The notes: generated by a model not told the origin, from the letters alone. A DNA stretch of 44,766 nucleotides from an uncultured Oscillospiraceae bacterium (GCA_947625945.1 CANQQI010000003.1:1-44766), one strand, 5' to 3'. Shown: positions 1 through 9,259, counted from the stretch's first letter. Numbers and translations are program-made.

Positions 1-1596
1 CTCCACGCCATGGCCGTGCAGCCCGGAGACCGGACCCGCACCATGGAGGATTTCGCCCAGAAGCTGTTCCAGGAGGAGCAGCCGGTCTGGGAGACCCCGC
101 CGAAACAGGAGGCGCCCAAACAAGAGGCCCTGAAGCAGGAGGCGCCGAAACAGGACGCTCCTAAAGCGGCGGTCCCCGATGGGGAGGGCCCGGCGAAATC
201 GCCGGCGATCCGTCAGCTCTGGCAGGAAAAGGTCATCCCTCAGATCCTGCGCGTCCCGCCAAAGAAGTGGGCCCTCACCGGCGGTATCGCCCTGGCGGTG
301 GTGGCGCTGATCATCGCCGTGGTCCTGTGGCCCCGGCAGGCGCCCCAGTCCACGATCCAGGATCTGCCGACCGGCACTACCGCCTCTCAGGCCCCCGCGC
401 GGCAGCCTACCGCGCCCAACTTGGAGGGCTCCACGCCCACCGAAACGTCTGCCCCGCCCCCTGAAACCTTTACCCAGCCCCCTGAAACCACGGAAAGCGG
501 GCGGGGCTCCGTCACGAACAGCGACGGGTTCGTGTTCCGGATCGTGGACAATCAGAACGCCTCCATCATCGGCTATACCGGCACCGAACGGATCTGCGAC
601 ATCCCCGACAGTATCAACGGCATCCCCGTCACCGCCATTGAAGACGGCGCCTTCGTCGGCGTGGAGGCGGCGGAATGGGTCCTGCTTCCGGACACACTGA
701 AGACCATCGGTGCCAATGTCTTTGCCGGGTGCCGGGGCCTGCGCATGTTGGAGGTCTTTTCCGCCGTAAGCTGCAAGAAGGACGCCTTCGCCAATTCCGA
801 TATTCATCTGGTCTGGGTCTACGACTCCACCTGCGGCACCTCCGGCTGGGACCTGCCGGACGATATCCGGCTCTACCAGCGGGGCAAGGACGACGGTTTC
901 GGAAAGTGGAAGGAGTGCGACAACCTGGAGGACGGCACCTTCTACCTCCTGACGGACCAGACCACCGCCGTGGTGGTGCTGCTCTCCGGCACCGAGGTCA
1001 ACATCGAGCTGCCTAACTCGGCGGAGTACGCCTCCACGTTTTACGAGTTCGTTTGGATCGCGGAAGGGGCCGACGCCGGCGTCCGTCCGGAGACCACTGT
1101 GGCGCTGCCGCCCAACTGCCGCTTTGATTTCAGCCTCTGCAAGAGTCAGGGAGGCGGCGTTACGGCGTTTAACTCCCTCTACGACGATACCCTCGCCGAC
1201 TTCTGGATCGTCACCTGCGCCTTCTGCGAGTCGATCAACAACGCCCGTCCCCAGGGCGCCCCGGCCATTTTGCCGGACCCGGTGCTGTGCGACGCGGCGA
1301 ACATCCTCTGCCAGGAGGAGTTCTTCAACAGTAGCGGCGAACGCTCCAATGGGCAGAGATGGGCCACCGCCATCAAGGAAGCGGGTCTACAGACCTGGAG
1401 CTTTGCCAGATTGTCCTGCGGCCACGGCACTTTTAGCAAGATGAAAGATAACGTGGTAGAGAAATTCGCCCACGCCATCGACGACTCGTCCGTATCCGAG
1501 GTCCTGGGCCAATACTTTACCTACATGGGCGTCGCCAAGTGGGAAGACTTTGACAGCGGAAGCTACTGCTGGGAGATTATTCTGTTGGTCCCCTAG
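1..1596 (+). CDS. Zinc-ribbon-type Ser/Thr kinase, C-terminal part (5' end outside window)
   Basis: The reading frame is open from base 1 and its first residues (LHAMAVQPGDRT...) match the end of the kinase domain of the next gene (LHALAVQPGNRT...), so this is the tail of a paralogous kinase and not a gene starting at the ATG at 10. Visible parts: a K/Q/E/A/P linker repeat (about residues 33-55), one membrane span (about 87-108), a Thr/Pro-rich stalk, a region like BspA-type leucine-rich repeats (about 176-290, 'IPVTAIEDGAF', 'LKTIGANVFAGC'), and a C-terminal domain (about 390-531) whose order of motifs resembles CAP/SCP domains (INNARPQG, SNGQRWATAIKEAG, final W-E-I-I-L-L-V strand) but lacks the usual histidines. 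The predicted topology is inside kinase, outside sensor. The CAP assignment is inference from pattern; the paralogy with the next gene is seen directly at DNA level. Confidence 0.8.
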   Translation, partial: LHAMAVQPGDRTRTMEDFAQKLFQEEQPVWETPPKQEAPKQEALKQEAPKQDAPKAAVPDGEGPAKSPAIRQLWQEKVIPQILRVPPKKWALTGGIALAVVALIIAVVLWPRQAPQSTIQDLPTGTTASQAPARQPTAPNLEGSTPTETSAPPPETFTQPPETTESGRGSVTNSDGFVFRIVDNQNASIIGYTGTERICDIPDSINGIPVTAIEDGAFVGVEAAEWVLLPDTLKTIGANVFAGCRGLRMLEVFSAVSCKKDAFANSDIHLVWVYDSTCGTSGWDLPDDIRLYQRGKDDGFGKWKECDNLEDGTFYLLTDQTTAVVVLLSGTEVNIELPNSAEYASTFYEFVWIAEGADAGVRPETTVALPPNCRFDFSLCKSQGGGVTAFNSLYDDTLADFWIVTCAFCESINNARPQGAPAILPDPVLCDAANILCQEEFFNSSGERSNGQRWATAIKEAGLQTWSFARLSCGHGTFSKMKDNVVEKFAHAIDDSSVSEVLGQYFTYMGVAKWEDFDSGSYCWEIILLVP

Positions 1597-1643
1597 CCCA
1601 CGGGGCGCCACGGCCCGAAGGGCCCGAGAAATAAAGCGCTTTC

Positions 1644-1684
1644 CGCGTCTTTCCACGGGAAGGCCCCGCGTTTGTGTTTTTTTA
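1644..1684 (+). terminator. Possible weak terminator between kinase genes
   Basis: CGCG at 1644-1647 pairs with CGCG at 1667-1670, with TTTCC/GGGAA pairing inside, followed by a T-rich run (1671-1684) that leads straight into the ribosome site of the next gene. The stem is imperfect, so partial readthrough is likely. Confidence 0.3.
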
Positions 1685-1701
1685 AGAAGGAGGGTTATGA
1701 T

Positions 1702-4272
1702 ATGGAGTACTGCCCCCACTGTATGCGTCCCGCTTCCGGCTCCAGGTGTCCTTACTGCGGCGGAAACATGCACTGGACCGGTCAAGTGGGGATCGATCTG
1801 CTGGTTGGCTCCATTCTGACCAGCGGCAACGGCCTACGCACCTATCAGCTGGGCGCGGCCCTGGGCAAAGGCGGCTTCGGCATCACCTACGCCGCCCTGG
1901 AGGTCAACTCCCACCGCCGGATAGCGGTGAAGGAATATTTCCCCACCTACTGCGCCTTCCGCGCGGGAAACGGCCGGGACATGCAGGTGATGACCGGCCA
2001 GGAGCAGTTGTATCGAAAGGGCCTGAATAGCTTCCTGGAGGAGGCGAAGATGCTCCTGTCCCAGGACGATCTGCCCACGCTGGTGAAGGTGGTGGACTTT
2101 TTCCAGGCCAACGGCACCGCCTACCTGGTGATGGAGTTTCTGGACGGCGTCCCCCTGCACCAGAAAATGGTGGAGCTGGGCGGGCGCTTCCCGGCCCAGG
2201 TCCTGCTGCCCACGCTACCACCCCTGTTTTCCGATCTGGGGACGCTCCACGCCCGGGGGGTCATTCACCGGGATATCAGCCCGGATAATATCATGTGGAT
2301 GCCAGACGGCACCCTGAAGCTGATGGACTTCGGCTCCGCCCGGTCCACCAACACCGGCAAGAGCATGACCATGCAGATGAAGCAGGGCTTCTCCCCCATC
2401 GAGCAGTACACCCGCAGAGGGCAGGGCGCATGGACCGACGTGTACGCCCTGGCCGCCACCATTTACTATTGCCTCACCGGCGTCACGCCGCCCGCCTCCG
2501 CCGAGCGGCTGGAGGAGGACCCCATCCGTATGCCCAACGAGCTGGGGGCCGGGCTGACACAAGCGCAGGAGCAGGCGCTGCTCCATGCCCTGGCGGTGCA
2601 GCCCGGAAACCGGACCCACTCCATGGAGGAATTTGCCCAGAAGCTGTTCTGGGAGGAGCCGCCGAAGCAGGAGGTCTACGTTCCTGCCCCGCCGGTCCCG
2701 GAGCCGCCCCAGCCGGTCCAGCAGCCGGTCCAACCCTCAATTTCCCAGCAGCCGCCGCAGCCGCCGGTCTCCCAGCAGCCTCCGCAGCCGCAAATTTCAC
2801 CCAGCCAGCAGAGCTATCAGCAGCAGGGCCAGTCTTTTACCCAGCGGCAGACCCCCTCCCAGCCGGTTTACCAGCCCCCGAAATTGGGCTTCAAAGCGGT
2901 GAAGGAAAAAGTCCAGACCTGGTGCGCGGTCCACAACATCCCGCCGAAAAAGCTCGCTATCTTCGGCGGTATTGCCGTGGCGCTGGTGGCGCTGGTGGTG
3001 ATCATCCTGGTGCTGGCCCTGGGGTGGAACGGTTCGCCCTACACGCTCTACGCTCCCAACGATTACACCGCCTCCACCAATGCCCCCACCGGCTCCCTCG
3101 TTGCCCAGCCCACGCTCCCCAACATTCCCCCCACGACCACCCAGCCCACCGAACCGACCGAGGACACAGCGCCGGATACCATGATGGTGGGCGACTACCA
3201 GGTGCGGATCATCGACGAGAACAACGCCACCATCGTGGGCTTTGTGGGCGACGAGATCGGCGACATGCCCATCGAAGCCGACGGCGTGCCCATCACCGCC
3301 ATTGGCGACGATGCCTTCTACGCGGACGGGCGTGGGACGAAGACCCGGGAGAATATCTGTCTTCCCGCCTGTCTGAAATCGATTGGGGAGCGGGCCTTTT
3401 CAGGCTGCGATACCCTGCGCATGGTCTATTGCTTCTCCAATGTCACGGTGGGCCGGGACGCCTTCTCGGATACCGGTCTGCGCTGCGTGATCCTGACCGA
3501 CGACAACGCCAAGATCCGCAATCCCGGCGCGCTGGGTGGCCTGGTGCGGATCTTTGAGCGCAATGTCCCCTTTGAAATCGTCCCGGATTACAATGTGGAC
3601 GCCTACTATATGGTCGACGAGGTCATTTACGGCTGGGATTCCACCGAGCCCGACGCCATCGTGATGGACCTCCCCTCCGGCCTTTCCAACTTCGAGGTGC
3701 CGGAGACGATCCTCTGCATGGACGGCGAGGAGCGGGAAGTCCAATGGATCGAGAAGGATTCCATGAAAAAGGTCGCAAGGTCGGTAAGGATCGGCCTGCC
3801 TGCTTTCTGCCTCTTTGACCCGTCCCTCTATGAAAGCCATCCCAATACCTTCTACGCCTTGGAGTCCGAGACCTTGGCGGAGGACTGGATCTACCTCATG
3901 CGGGCGGTGGAGGCCATCAATGATTTTCGGGGCGGCAACGCGCCGAATATCCAGCCCGCTGTCGACCTCACCTGGGCGGCCTACGCGATGGCTTTGGTGA
4001 AATACACCGGCGACAGTGAGACCATCGAGTTCACCTGGTCCGATGTGGTCGATATTTTCCGCCCGGAGGGATATCGGTTCGGCATCTGCACCGATGGCAC
4101 CGCGTCCGTCTCCGGTCTGTTGGAGGCGCTTGCCACAGATGAATACGCCGGCCTCATTCCCGCGGAGCAAAGCGCCGACTACGCCGGGCAGGTCTACAAC
4201 AGCATCGGCCTGGCCCACTATCTGACGGAGGATGGAGAGATGTACTGGATCGTCCTTTTGGTGATCGACTAA
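1702..4272 (+). CDS. Membrane-anchored Ser/Thr kinase with N-terminal zinc ribbon, LRR and CAP-like ectodomain
   Basis: An ATG at 1672 is in frame, but the ATG at 1702 is preferred: it follows AAGAAGGAGGG and begins directly with a zinc ribbon (Cys4, Cys7, Cys16, Cys19). Length is 856 aa. The kinase domain has a Gly loop (about 54-61, GKGGFG), ATP-anchoring Lys77 (IAVKEY), HRD at 189-191 and DFG at 209-211. The catalytic loop reads HRDISPDN, so the usual lysine of HRDxK is a serine, a variant also found in some other bacterial kinases. After a Pro/Gln-rich linker (about 335-400) comes one membrane span (about 417-443), a Thr/Pro stalk, BspA-like leucine-rich repeats (about 496-600) and a degenerate CAP-like domain (about 726-856). 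It probably phosphorylates cytosolic Ser/Thr targets in response to an extracellular cue. Upstream is a close paralogue; the next kinase starts 24 bp after its stop, so the three look co-transcribed. Confidence 0.85.
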   Translation: MEYCPHCMRPASGSRCPYCGGNMHWTGQVGIDLLVGSILTSGNGLRTYQLGAALGKGGFGITYAALEVNSHRRIAVKEYFPTYCAFRAGNGRDMQVMTGQEQLYRKGLNSFLEEAKMLLSQDDLPTLVKVVDFFQANGTAYLVMEFLDGVPLHQKMVELGGRFPAQVLLPTLPPLFSDLGTLHARGVIHRDISPDNIMWMPDGTLKLMDFGSARSTNTGKSMTMQMKQGFSPIEQYTRRGQGAWTDVYALAATIYYCLTGVTPPASAERLEEDPIRMPNELGAGLTQAQEQALLHALAVQPGNRTHSMEEFAQKLFWEEPPKQEVYVPAPPVPEPPQPVQQPVQPSISQQPPQPPVSQQPPQPQISPSQQSYQQQGQSFTQRQTPSQPVYQPPKLGFKAVKEKVQTWCAVHNIPPKKLAIFGGIAVALVALVVIILVLALGWNGSPYTLYAPNDYTASTNAPTGSLVAQPTLPNIPPTTTQPTEPTEDTAPDTMMVGDYQVRIIDENNATIVGFVGDEIGDMPIEADGVPITAIGDDAFYADGRGTKTRENICLPACLKSIGERAFSGCDTLRMVYCFSNVTVGRDAFSDTGLRCVILTDDNAKIRNPGALGGLVRIFERNVPFEIVPDYNVDAYYMVDEVIYGWDSTEPDAIVMDLPSGLSNFEVPETILCMDGEEREVQWIEKDSMKKVARSVRIGLPAFCLFDPSLYESHPNTFYALESETLAEDWIYLMRAVEAINDFRGGNAPNIQPAVDLTWAAYAMALVKYTGDSETIEFTWSDVVDIFRPEGYRFGICTDGTASVSGLLEALATDEYAGLIPAEQSADYAGQVYNSIGLAHYLTEDGEMYWIVLLVID

Positions 4273-4296
4273 CGCGGATATAGGAGTGATTGCCCT

Positions 4297-7200
4297 ATGG
4301 AAAAACACTATTGCCCCTATTGCATGACCCCCGTTGTCCCCGGGGAGCCATGCCCCAACTGCGGCCTCACCGGCGGCAGCTACACCTCCCAGCCCCATCA
4401 GCTGCCCGCCGGTACCATCCTTGCCGGCCGGTATCTGCTGGGCCGGGTCCTGGGAGAGGGCGGCTTCGGCATTACCTACATCGGCTGCGACACCCGGCTG
4501 GAGCTGCGGATCGCGGTCAAGGAATACTACCCGGTGAACCATGTGTCCCGGAACTGCCGGGTGTCCAACGCCGTGAACTGCTTCACCGGCGTCGCCGGGC
4601 AGGGCTTTGAAAAGGGCCGGGAGCGGTTCATCCGGGAGGCCCGGACCATGGCCCGGATGGACAAGACCCCCCAGATCGTGGCCGTCCGGGACTACTTTCA
4701 GGAGAACAACACCGCCTACATCGTCATGGAATATGTGGACGGCACCACCTTCAAGGAGCTGGTGGCCCAGAAGGGCGGGAAGATCCCCGCTTCCGAGCTG
4801 CTGCCCATGGTGGAGCCCCTGTTCAAAGCCCTGGAATCCATGCACGCCCTGGGTCTGATCCACCGGGATATCAGCCCCGACAATCTGATGCTGGAAAACG
4901 GCATGGTCCGCCTGCTGGACTTTGGGTGCGCCCGAGAGTCCGCCGCCAGGGGCAGCGAGACCATGACCATCGTCCTCAAGCAGGGCTACTCCCCGGTGGA
5001 GCAGTATCAGCACAAGGGCCAGGGGCCCTGGACGGACGTCTATTCCCTGGCCGCCACCATGTACTATTGCCTTACCGGCGTCACGCCGCCCCAGGCCCTG
5101 GACCGGATCTGTGACGATGAGCTGGTCCCGCCCAGAAAGCTGGGTGCGGACCTGACGGAGGCCCAGGAGCTGAGCCTGCTCTTCGGCATGGGCCTGCAGC
5201 CCACCCGCCGGTTCCGCTCGGTGCGGGAGTTCTACGCCTCGCTGTACCAGGGCGTGCCGGTGCCGGTAAAGCCCCAGGTGCTCTACGGGCACCGCTACGC
5301 CCAGGAGGAGACCCGTCCGGCTCCCCCTCCCGAAATTCCTTCTGTAGAGGAAAAGGACGAAGAAGCCGTTCCCATTACCGGCCAGATGGAGTCTTCTTCT
5401 GATATAGCGCCCGAAATTGCTCCGCAAGTGGAGGATGTGCCGGAACTGGAGGAACTGCCCGCTCAGGAAGCTTCGGAGGAGGCCCCGGAGGACGAGCCCT
5501 GGCACTTCCCCCCGGTCCCGGAACAGCCCGCCCCGCCGGAGGAGACGAAAAAATCCAAGAAAAAGATCTGGATCCCCGTGGCGGCCTGCGGCGCGGCGGT
5601 GATCCTGGCGGTGTCCCTTCCGCTGATGCTGCGGCAGGGCCGCACCGATCCCACGGTACCCGGGGCCAGCACCGGCGGCGCCGAGTCCACCGCGGAGTCC
5701 ACCCAGCCGGAAGGCAGCACCCTGTGGCTCAGCGGCGACTGCACAGCGTCCTTCTCCCAGGCGCTGGCGGACAGCTCGGTGGGGGAAATCGTGCTGGAGG
5801 CGGGGAGCTGGGTCGATTGCGAGGAAGGCGATCTGGTGATCAACAAGCCGGTCCTCATCGAGGAGGGCGCCAGTATCGACTGCCCCTCCATCTCCGTGAC
5901 CGTGGCCCCGGGCGTCGCCCTCACCCTCCGGGGATACCTGCGGGTGGAGGACCTGACCGTCCAGGGGTACCTGCGGGTGGAGGACCTGACTGTCCAAGGC
6001 AATGTGGAGGTCACCGACGCGGGCATTCTGGACGTGCAGCGGCAGACCGGTGTGATCGGCGGCAAGATCGATGTGATCGGCGGCGAGATCGAGGGGAGTG
6101 CCTCGATGCTATCCCAGGGGCTGCTGACGGTCTCCGGCGGCGGCCAGGTGTCCATTAAAGGCAACGGGGCCTTGAGCGCCGGCTGCTACCTGCTGGAAAG
6201 CGAGGATTCCATCGCTATTCAGGGGGGCTCCCACAATCTGGACTTTGGCTACAATGCCGCCATCGTGAACGAGGAGGCGCTGTTCGCCGACGCCGTCCAT
6301 GTAAGCGATTTCCAGGAGCTGAAAAACGCGGCGGAAGCCGGCGCCAAGGCCGTCGTGATCGACGGCAGCGTTACCGTTCCCGGCGACTTCCCGTTTGACC
6401 CCGACGCCGCGCTGACGATCTCCCCGGAGGGCGCGCTGATCTTGGAATCTTACGACACGCCCGTCAGCGTCGACCTTCTGATCAATCACGGCACCCTGGC
6501 AGGTCCGGTAGATCCCCGGCGCTTCCTCAACTACGGCAGCGCCGAGACCAGCATCTATCCGGCCCAGCTCCGGGACGGCCAGTGTCAGCTCTTTATCAAT
6601 CTGGGCGAGACCGATGTTCACGGCGTGACCTGTTCGGGGCAGATATTCAACCTGGGCGTGGTGCGGTACACCGGGGAAAGCAAACACTTCAGCAGCCCGC
6701 CGCTGGAGTCCTTCTTCTTCCAGCGCGATTTCCTCAACGCCGCGTCCGCGCGGTTGGAAGTGGACACCGGAATGGTCTTTGAACTGGGCGGTATCATGAC
6801 CAACAACGGCGCCATCGTGGTCCAGGGGGGCGGCGACTTCCGCAACTACGGCCAAATCAATCAGGTCACGGAGTCCGCGTCCATCGATCTGTCCGGCAAC
6901 ATGCTAAACGACGGGTTCATGAACGTCATCAGCGGCCACTTCCAAATGGGCGCGGACAGCTCCGTCGATGGCAACGGCATTTTCTACGTCTACTACGGCG
7001 CCGATGGCGGCGCCCTGGCCTGGGATAACCGCATCACCTGCCGCACCTACCTGGAAAGGGGCGAAGGCACGGATCAGGAGGCCACCACCCTGGAGCAGCT
7101 CCGCGCGATCCTGGCCGAGGGCGGCGCCGGCTGCGTCGTCATCCCCAAGGGGACCGTCATCCAGGTCCCGGAGGATCTTCAGGTGTATACCTCCATCATG

Positions 7201-8037
7201 GTCCAGGGCGAGCTCCGTATGGCCCCCGGCACCACGCTGTCCCTGTTCGGCGCCTTGTTGACGGTGGACGGCGGCACGCTGGAGGTGGACCGGATGGAGG
7301 CCCATGACGCCTCCCAGCTGGTGGGCCGTGTAGGTTCCAACATCCTTTTCCAGCCCGGCGGCCTGCTGCGGCTGGACGGGGGCAGCTGCGGAAGCTTTCT
7401 ATACTCCAGACGGGAGCTGAACGGCGCGTCGGTGGAGCTGGAGGGGGCGGGCACGATCCTCGTGATGGATGGCGTGGCCAACTGCGGCGACCATCTGACA
7501 CTGAGCGGCGGCGCCAGCGCCTTTATCCGCAATCTGGACGGCTTTTCCGTGGCGACGCAGGTGCAGGTAGAGAATGACTCCTCTCTAACGGTCTTTGGAG
7601 GCACCCATTTGTCCAACGGGGCCACCCTGACCCTCCGCGATTCTTTCATGCGCAACGCGGGCTCCTTCTTCATGGATGACTCCACATCCCTGGTACTGGA
7701 GGGAGAGCGCGCGTTCCTCAGCTCCTACATGGGCAACCTGAATCTGAACAGCGGTTCCAACATCGAGATCCGCGGCGGTTACCTGGAGATGTGGTCCTGG
7801 GGCGATCAGCAAAGGGAGATCTACGCCGACATCGTGAACGACGGCACCCTCCGTATCGCCACCGCCAATCTGGGCGGCCATGTGGTCAACCGGGGCGAGA
7901 TGCGGATCGCCGAGTCCTCCATCGTGACGGTTTACGGCACCCTGGAAAATGACGGCGTGATCTACACCGAGGACGATTCCTCCGCCCTGCTTGCCGACGG
8001 CGGCGAAATCACCGGCCCGGAGCCGGTCCGGCGGTAA
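4297..8037 (+). CDS. Membrane-anchored Ser/Thr kinase with zinc ribbon and large beta-helix-like ectodomain
   Basis: 1246 aa; the ATG follows TAGGAGTG. The zinc ribbon has Cys6, Cys9, Cys19 and Cys22. The kinase domain has GEGGFG (about 53-58), Lys75, HRD at 189-191 (again HRDISPDN, Lys replaced by Ser) and DFG at 208-210. An acidic Glu/Pro linker (about 335-420) precedes one membrane span (about 422-446). The remaining ~770 residues (about 479-1246) are repeats rich in Gly, Val, Ile and Asn ('VNHGTL', 'NYGSAE', 'NDGFMNVISG', 'LENDGVIYTEDD'), the rhythm of right-handed parallel beta-helix proteins, often carbohydrate-binding or adhesive. No catalytic site of a polysaccharide lyase was recognised. 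It shares kinase type and operon with the two preceding genes but carries a completely different outer module, so the array may sense several ligands. The beta-helix assignment is inference. Confidence 0.83.
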   Translation: MEKHYCPYCMTPVVPGEPCPNCGLTGGSYTSQPHQLPAGTILAGRYLLGRVLGEGGFGITYIGCDTRLELRIAVKEYYPVNHVSRNCRVSNAVNCFTGVAGQGFEKGRERFIREARTMARMDKTPQIVAVRDYFQENNTAYIVMEYVDGTTFKELVAQKGGKIPASELLPMVEPLFKALESMHALGLIHRDISPDNLMLENGMVRLLDFGCARESAARGSETMTIVLKQGYSPVEQYQHKGQGPWTDVYSLAATMYYCLTGVTPPQALDRICDDELVPPRKLGADLTEAQELSLLFGMGLQPTRRFRSVREFYASLYQGVPVPVKPQVLYGHRYAQEETRPAPPPEIPSVEEKDEEAVPITGQMESSSDIAPEIAPQVEDVPELEELPAQEASEEAPEDEPWHFPPVPEQPAPPEETKKSKKKIWIPVAACGAAVILAVSLPLMLRQGRTDPTVPGASTGGAESTAESTQPEGSTLWLSGDCTASFSQALADSSVGEIVLEAGSWVDCEEGDLVINKPVLIEEGASIDCPSISVTVAPGVALTLRGYLRVEDLTVQGYLRVEDLTVQGNVEVTDAGILDVQRQTGVIGGKIDVIGGEIEGSASMLSQGLLTVSGGGQVSIKGNGALSAGCYLLESEDSIAIQGGSHNLDFGYNAAIVNEEALFADAVHVSDFQELKNAAEAGAKAVVIDGSVTVPGDFPFDPDAALTISPEGALILESYDTPVSVDLLINHGTLAGPVDPRRFLNYGSAETSIYPAQLRDGQCQLFINLGETDVHGVTCSGQIFNLGVVRYTGESKHFSSPPLESFFFQRDFLNAASARLEVDTGMVFELGGIMTNNGAIVVQGGGDFRNYGQINQVTESASIDLSGNMLNDGFMNVISGHFQMGADSSVDGNGIFYVYYGADGGALAWDNRITCRTYLERGEGTDQEATTLEQLRAILAEGGAGCVVIPKGTVIQVPEDLQVYTSIMVQGELRMAPGTTLSLFGALLTVDGGTLEVDRMEAHDASQLVGRVGSNILFQPGGLLRLDGGSCGSFLYSRRELNGASVELEGAGTILVMDGVANCGDHLTLSGGASAFIRNLDGFSVATQVQVENDSSLTVFGGTHLSNGATLTLRDSFMRNAGSFFMDDSTSLVLEGERAFLSSYMGNLNLNSGSNIEIRGGYLEMWSWGDQQREIYADIVNDGTLRIATANLGGHVVNRGEMRIAESSIVTVYGTLENDGVIYTEDDSSALLADGGEITGPEPVRR
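5932..5997 (+). repeat. 33-bp tandem duplication inside the kinase ectodomain
   Basis: Two adjacent 33-bp units (5932-5964 and 5965-5997) both encode GYLRVEDLTVQ and differ at only three silent third positions. This is one extra beta-helix coil added by recent in-frame duplication. Confidence 0.9.
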
Positions 8038-8054
8038 AAAGTTCTAAAAATTTA

Positions 8055-8088
8055 GGGGCCCTGCCATTCGGCAGGGCCCCAATTTTTT
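8055..8088. terminator. Bidirectional terminator between kinase and convergent gene
   Basis: A perfect 11-bp stem GGGGCCCTGCC (8055-8065) / GGCAGGGCCCC (8070-8080) with loop ATTC is followed by a T run (8083-8088). Upstream A-rich sequence allows use on the minus strand as well. Confidence 0.85.
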
Positions 8089-8097
8089 GAAAACCGT

Positions 8098-9186
8098 TCA
8101 GCGGACGTCCTCGTAGAGAATGTCGATCACCTTTTCCATCCGCTCGCTCATGCTCTCGTCCCCGGTGGCGGTGAGGGCGTATAGCACCAGCCAGTCAAAG
8201 GCGTTCCGGGGGTCCAGCTCCGGCATTCCGCAGTCGCTGAGCATGGCGTTGACGCTCCACCAGTGGCCGTCCAGCCGGTCCTCGATGGTCATGTAGTCCT
8301 CGTCCAGCTCGGAATACTCCCCACCCACGGAGTTCTCCGTGATGATGTAGAGCAGGAGCAGCAACTTCCGGGGCACCTCCTGCCGCTGGGCCATGATATT
8401 TTTCAGGGAGGTGGCGTTGGGCCAGTTCCGCTTGATCAGCTTCTGGATGGGGGAATACCCCTGCCGGTCGGAGCCGGAGGGCATGTGCATAGGCAGGTAT
8501 TCGCTCATCACCCGCTCCAGGGAGTAAAATTCCTCCTGGGCGCCGTTGCTGGAGTCCGGCTGGGTGAGGCAGCGCATATACTGCTGAAAATAGTAGTACG
8601 CCCGGAGATGGTAGGAGCCGAAATAGGGCAGATTCTCCTGGTAAAACCGCCGCAGATCCGCCTCCGTCTCCGCCCGCTGGAACTGCAGCTGGACCCGGTG
8701 GGTCAATTCGGAGTCCGTCTCCTCGGCAATGGCCGGGACCGGCGGCATGGACTGGTACAGCGCCTGGGCCTGGTGATAGCCCCATCCGTTACGCAGGCAC
8801 CAGGTATAGACCAGGTCCCGGCCGTTGCGGTAGTTGATCCCGTAATCGGTACACATGCCCAAAAGCTGGCTGACCTGGTCCTCGTTCAGGTCCAGGGCGA
8901 AGGCCACCCGGTACACATCCTCCCGGGTGTTGGGCTTATAGGCGCTGGAGAGCCAGTTGTAGATCTTCCGCTTCACCGATTCCAGGGGCGTCCCGTCCTC
9001 GGCGAACAGGGCAGCCACCCGCAGGCTCAGATCCGGATAGGGATACATCTCCTGCAACACGTCCCCAAAATAGCGCAGGGGGATCTGCTGGTCCCGCAGG
9101 TACACCGCCGCCTTCGCCGGGGTCATACTCCCCGAACGGATGCGGCTGTACGCGTCCTCTGATGTTCTTGTAAATGTGCTTGCCAA
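8098..9186 (-). CDS. Unknown cytosolic protein with HTH-like N-terminal segment
   Basis: 362 aa, not recognised as a named family. It has no signal peptide or membrane span and looks mostly helical. A segment near residues 70-110 (KRKIYNWLSS...DVYRVAFALDLNEDQVSQLLGM) resembles the 'which positions are tolerated, then four-helix' pattern of XRE-type helix-turn-helix proteins; RDLVYTWCLRNGWGYHQA follows. The start is TTG at 9186 because GGGGGAAGGAG lies 10 bases upstream and no ATG is available there; the next ATG is about 20 residues inside. It is transcribed toward the kinase array across a shared terminator and has its own promoter. A regulatory or adaptor role linked to the kinases is only a guess from position. 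Confidence 0.7.
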   Translation of the reverse strand: MASTFTRTSEDAYSRIRSGSMTPAKAAVYLRDQQIPLRYFGDVLQEMYPYPDLSLRVAALFAEDGTPLESVKRKIYNWLSSAYKPNTREDVYRVAFALDLNEDQVSQLLGMCTDYGINYRNGRDLVYTWCLRNGWGYHQAQALYQSMPPVPAIAEETDSELTHRVQLQFQRAETEADLRRFYQENLPYFGSYHLRAYYYFQQYMRCLTQPDSSNGAQEEFYSLERVMSEYLPMHMPSGSDRQGYSPIQKLIKRNWPNATSLKNIMAQRQEVPRKLLLLLYIITENSVGGEYSELDEDYMTIEDRLDGHWWSVNAMLSDCGMPELDPRNAFDWLVLYALTATGDESMSERMEKVIDILYEDVR

Positions 9187-9259
9187 CGATGGTCTACTCC
9201 TTCCCCCGGGATCTGCCCGCCCACGGCGGCGGGCTGGCTCGCGAATTGTTTACACATCC

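Noticed and set aside
3400-5997. 865-codon open frame on the minus strand across the kinase genes
   Set aside because: It lies antisense to two clear kinase genes. GC-rich codon bias leaves this frame open; its product is a low-complexity Gly/His/Gln-rich string with no domain or ribosome site.
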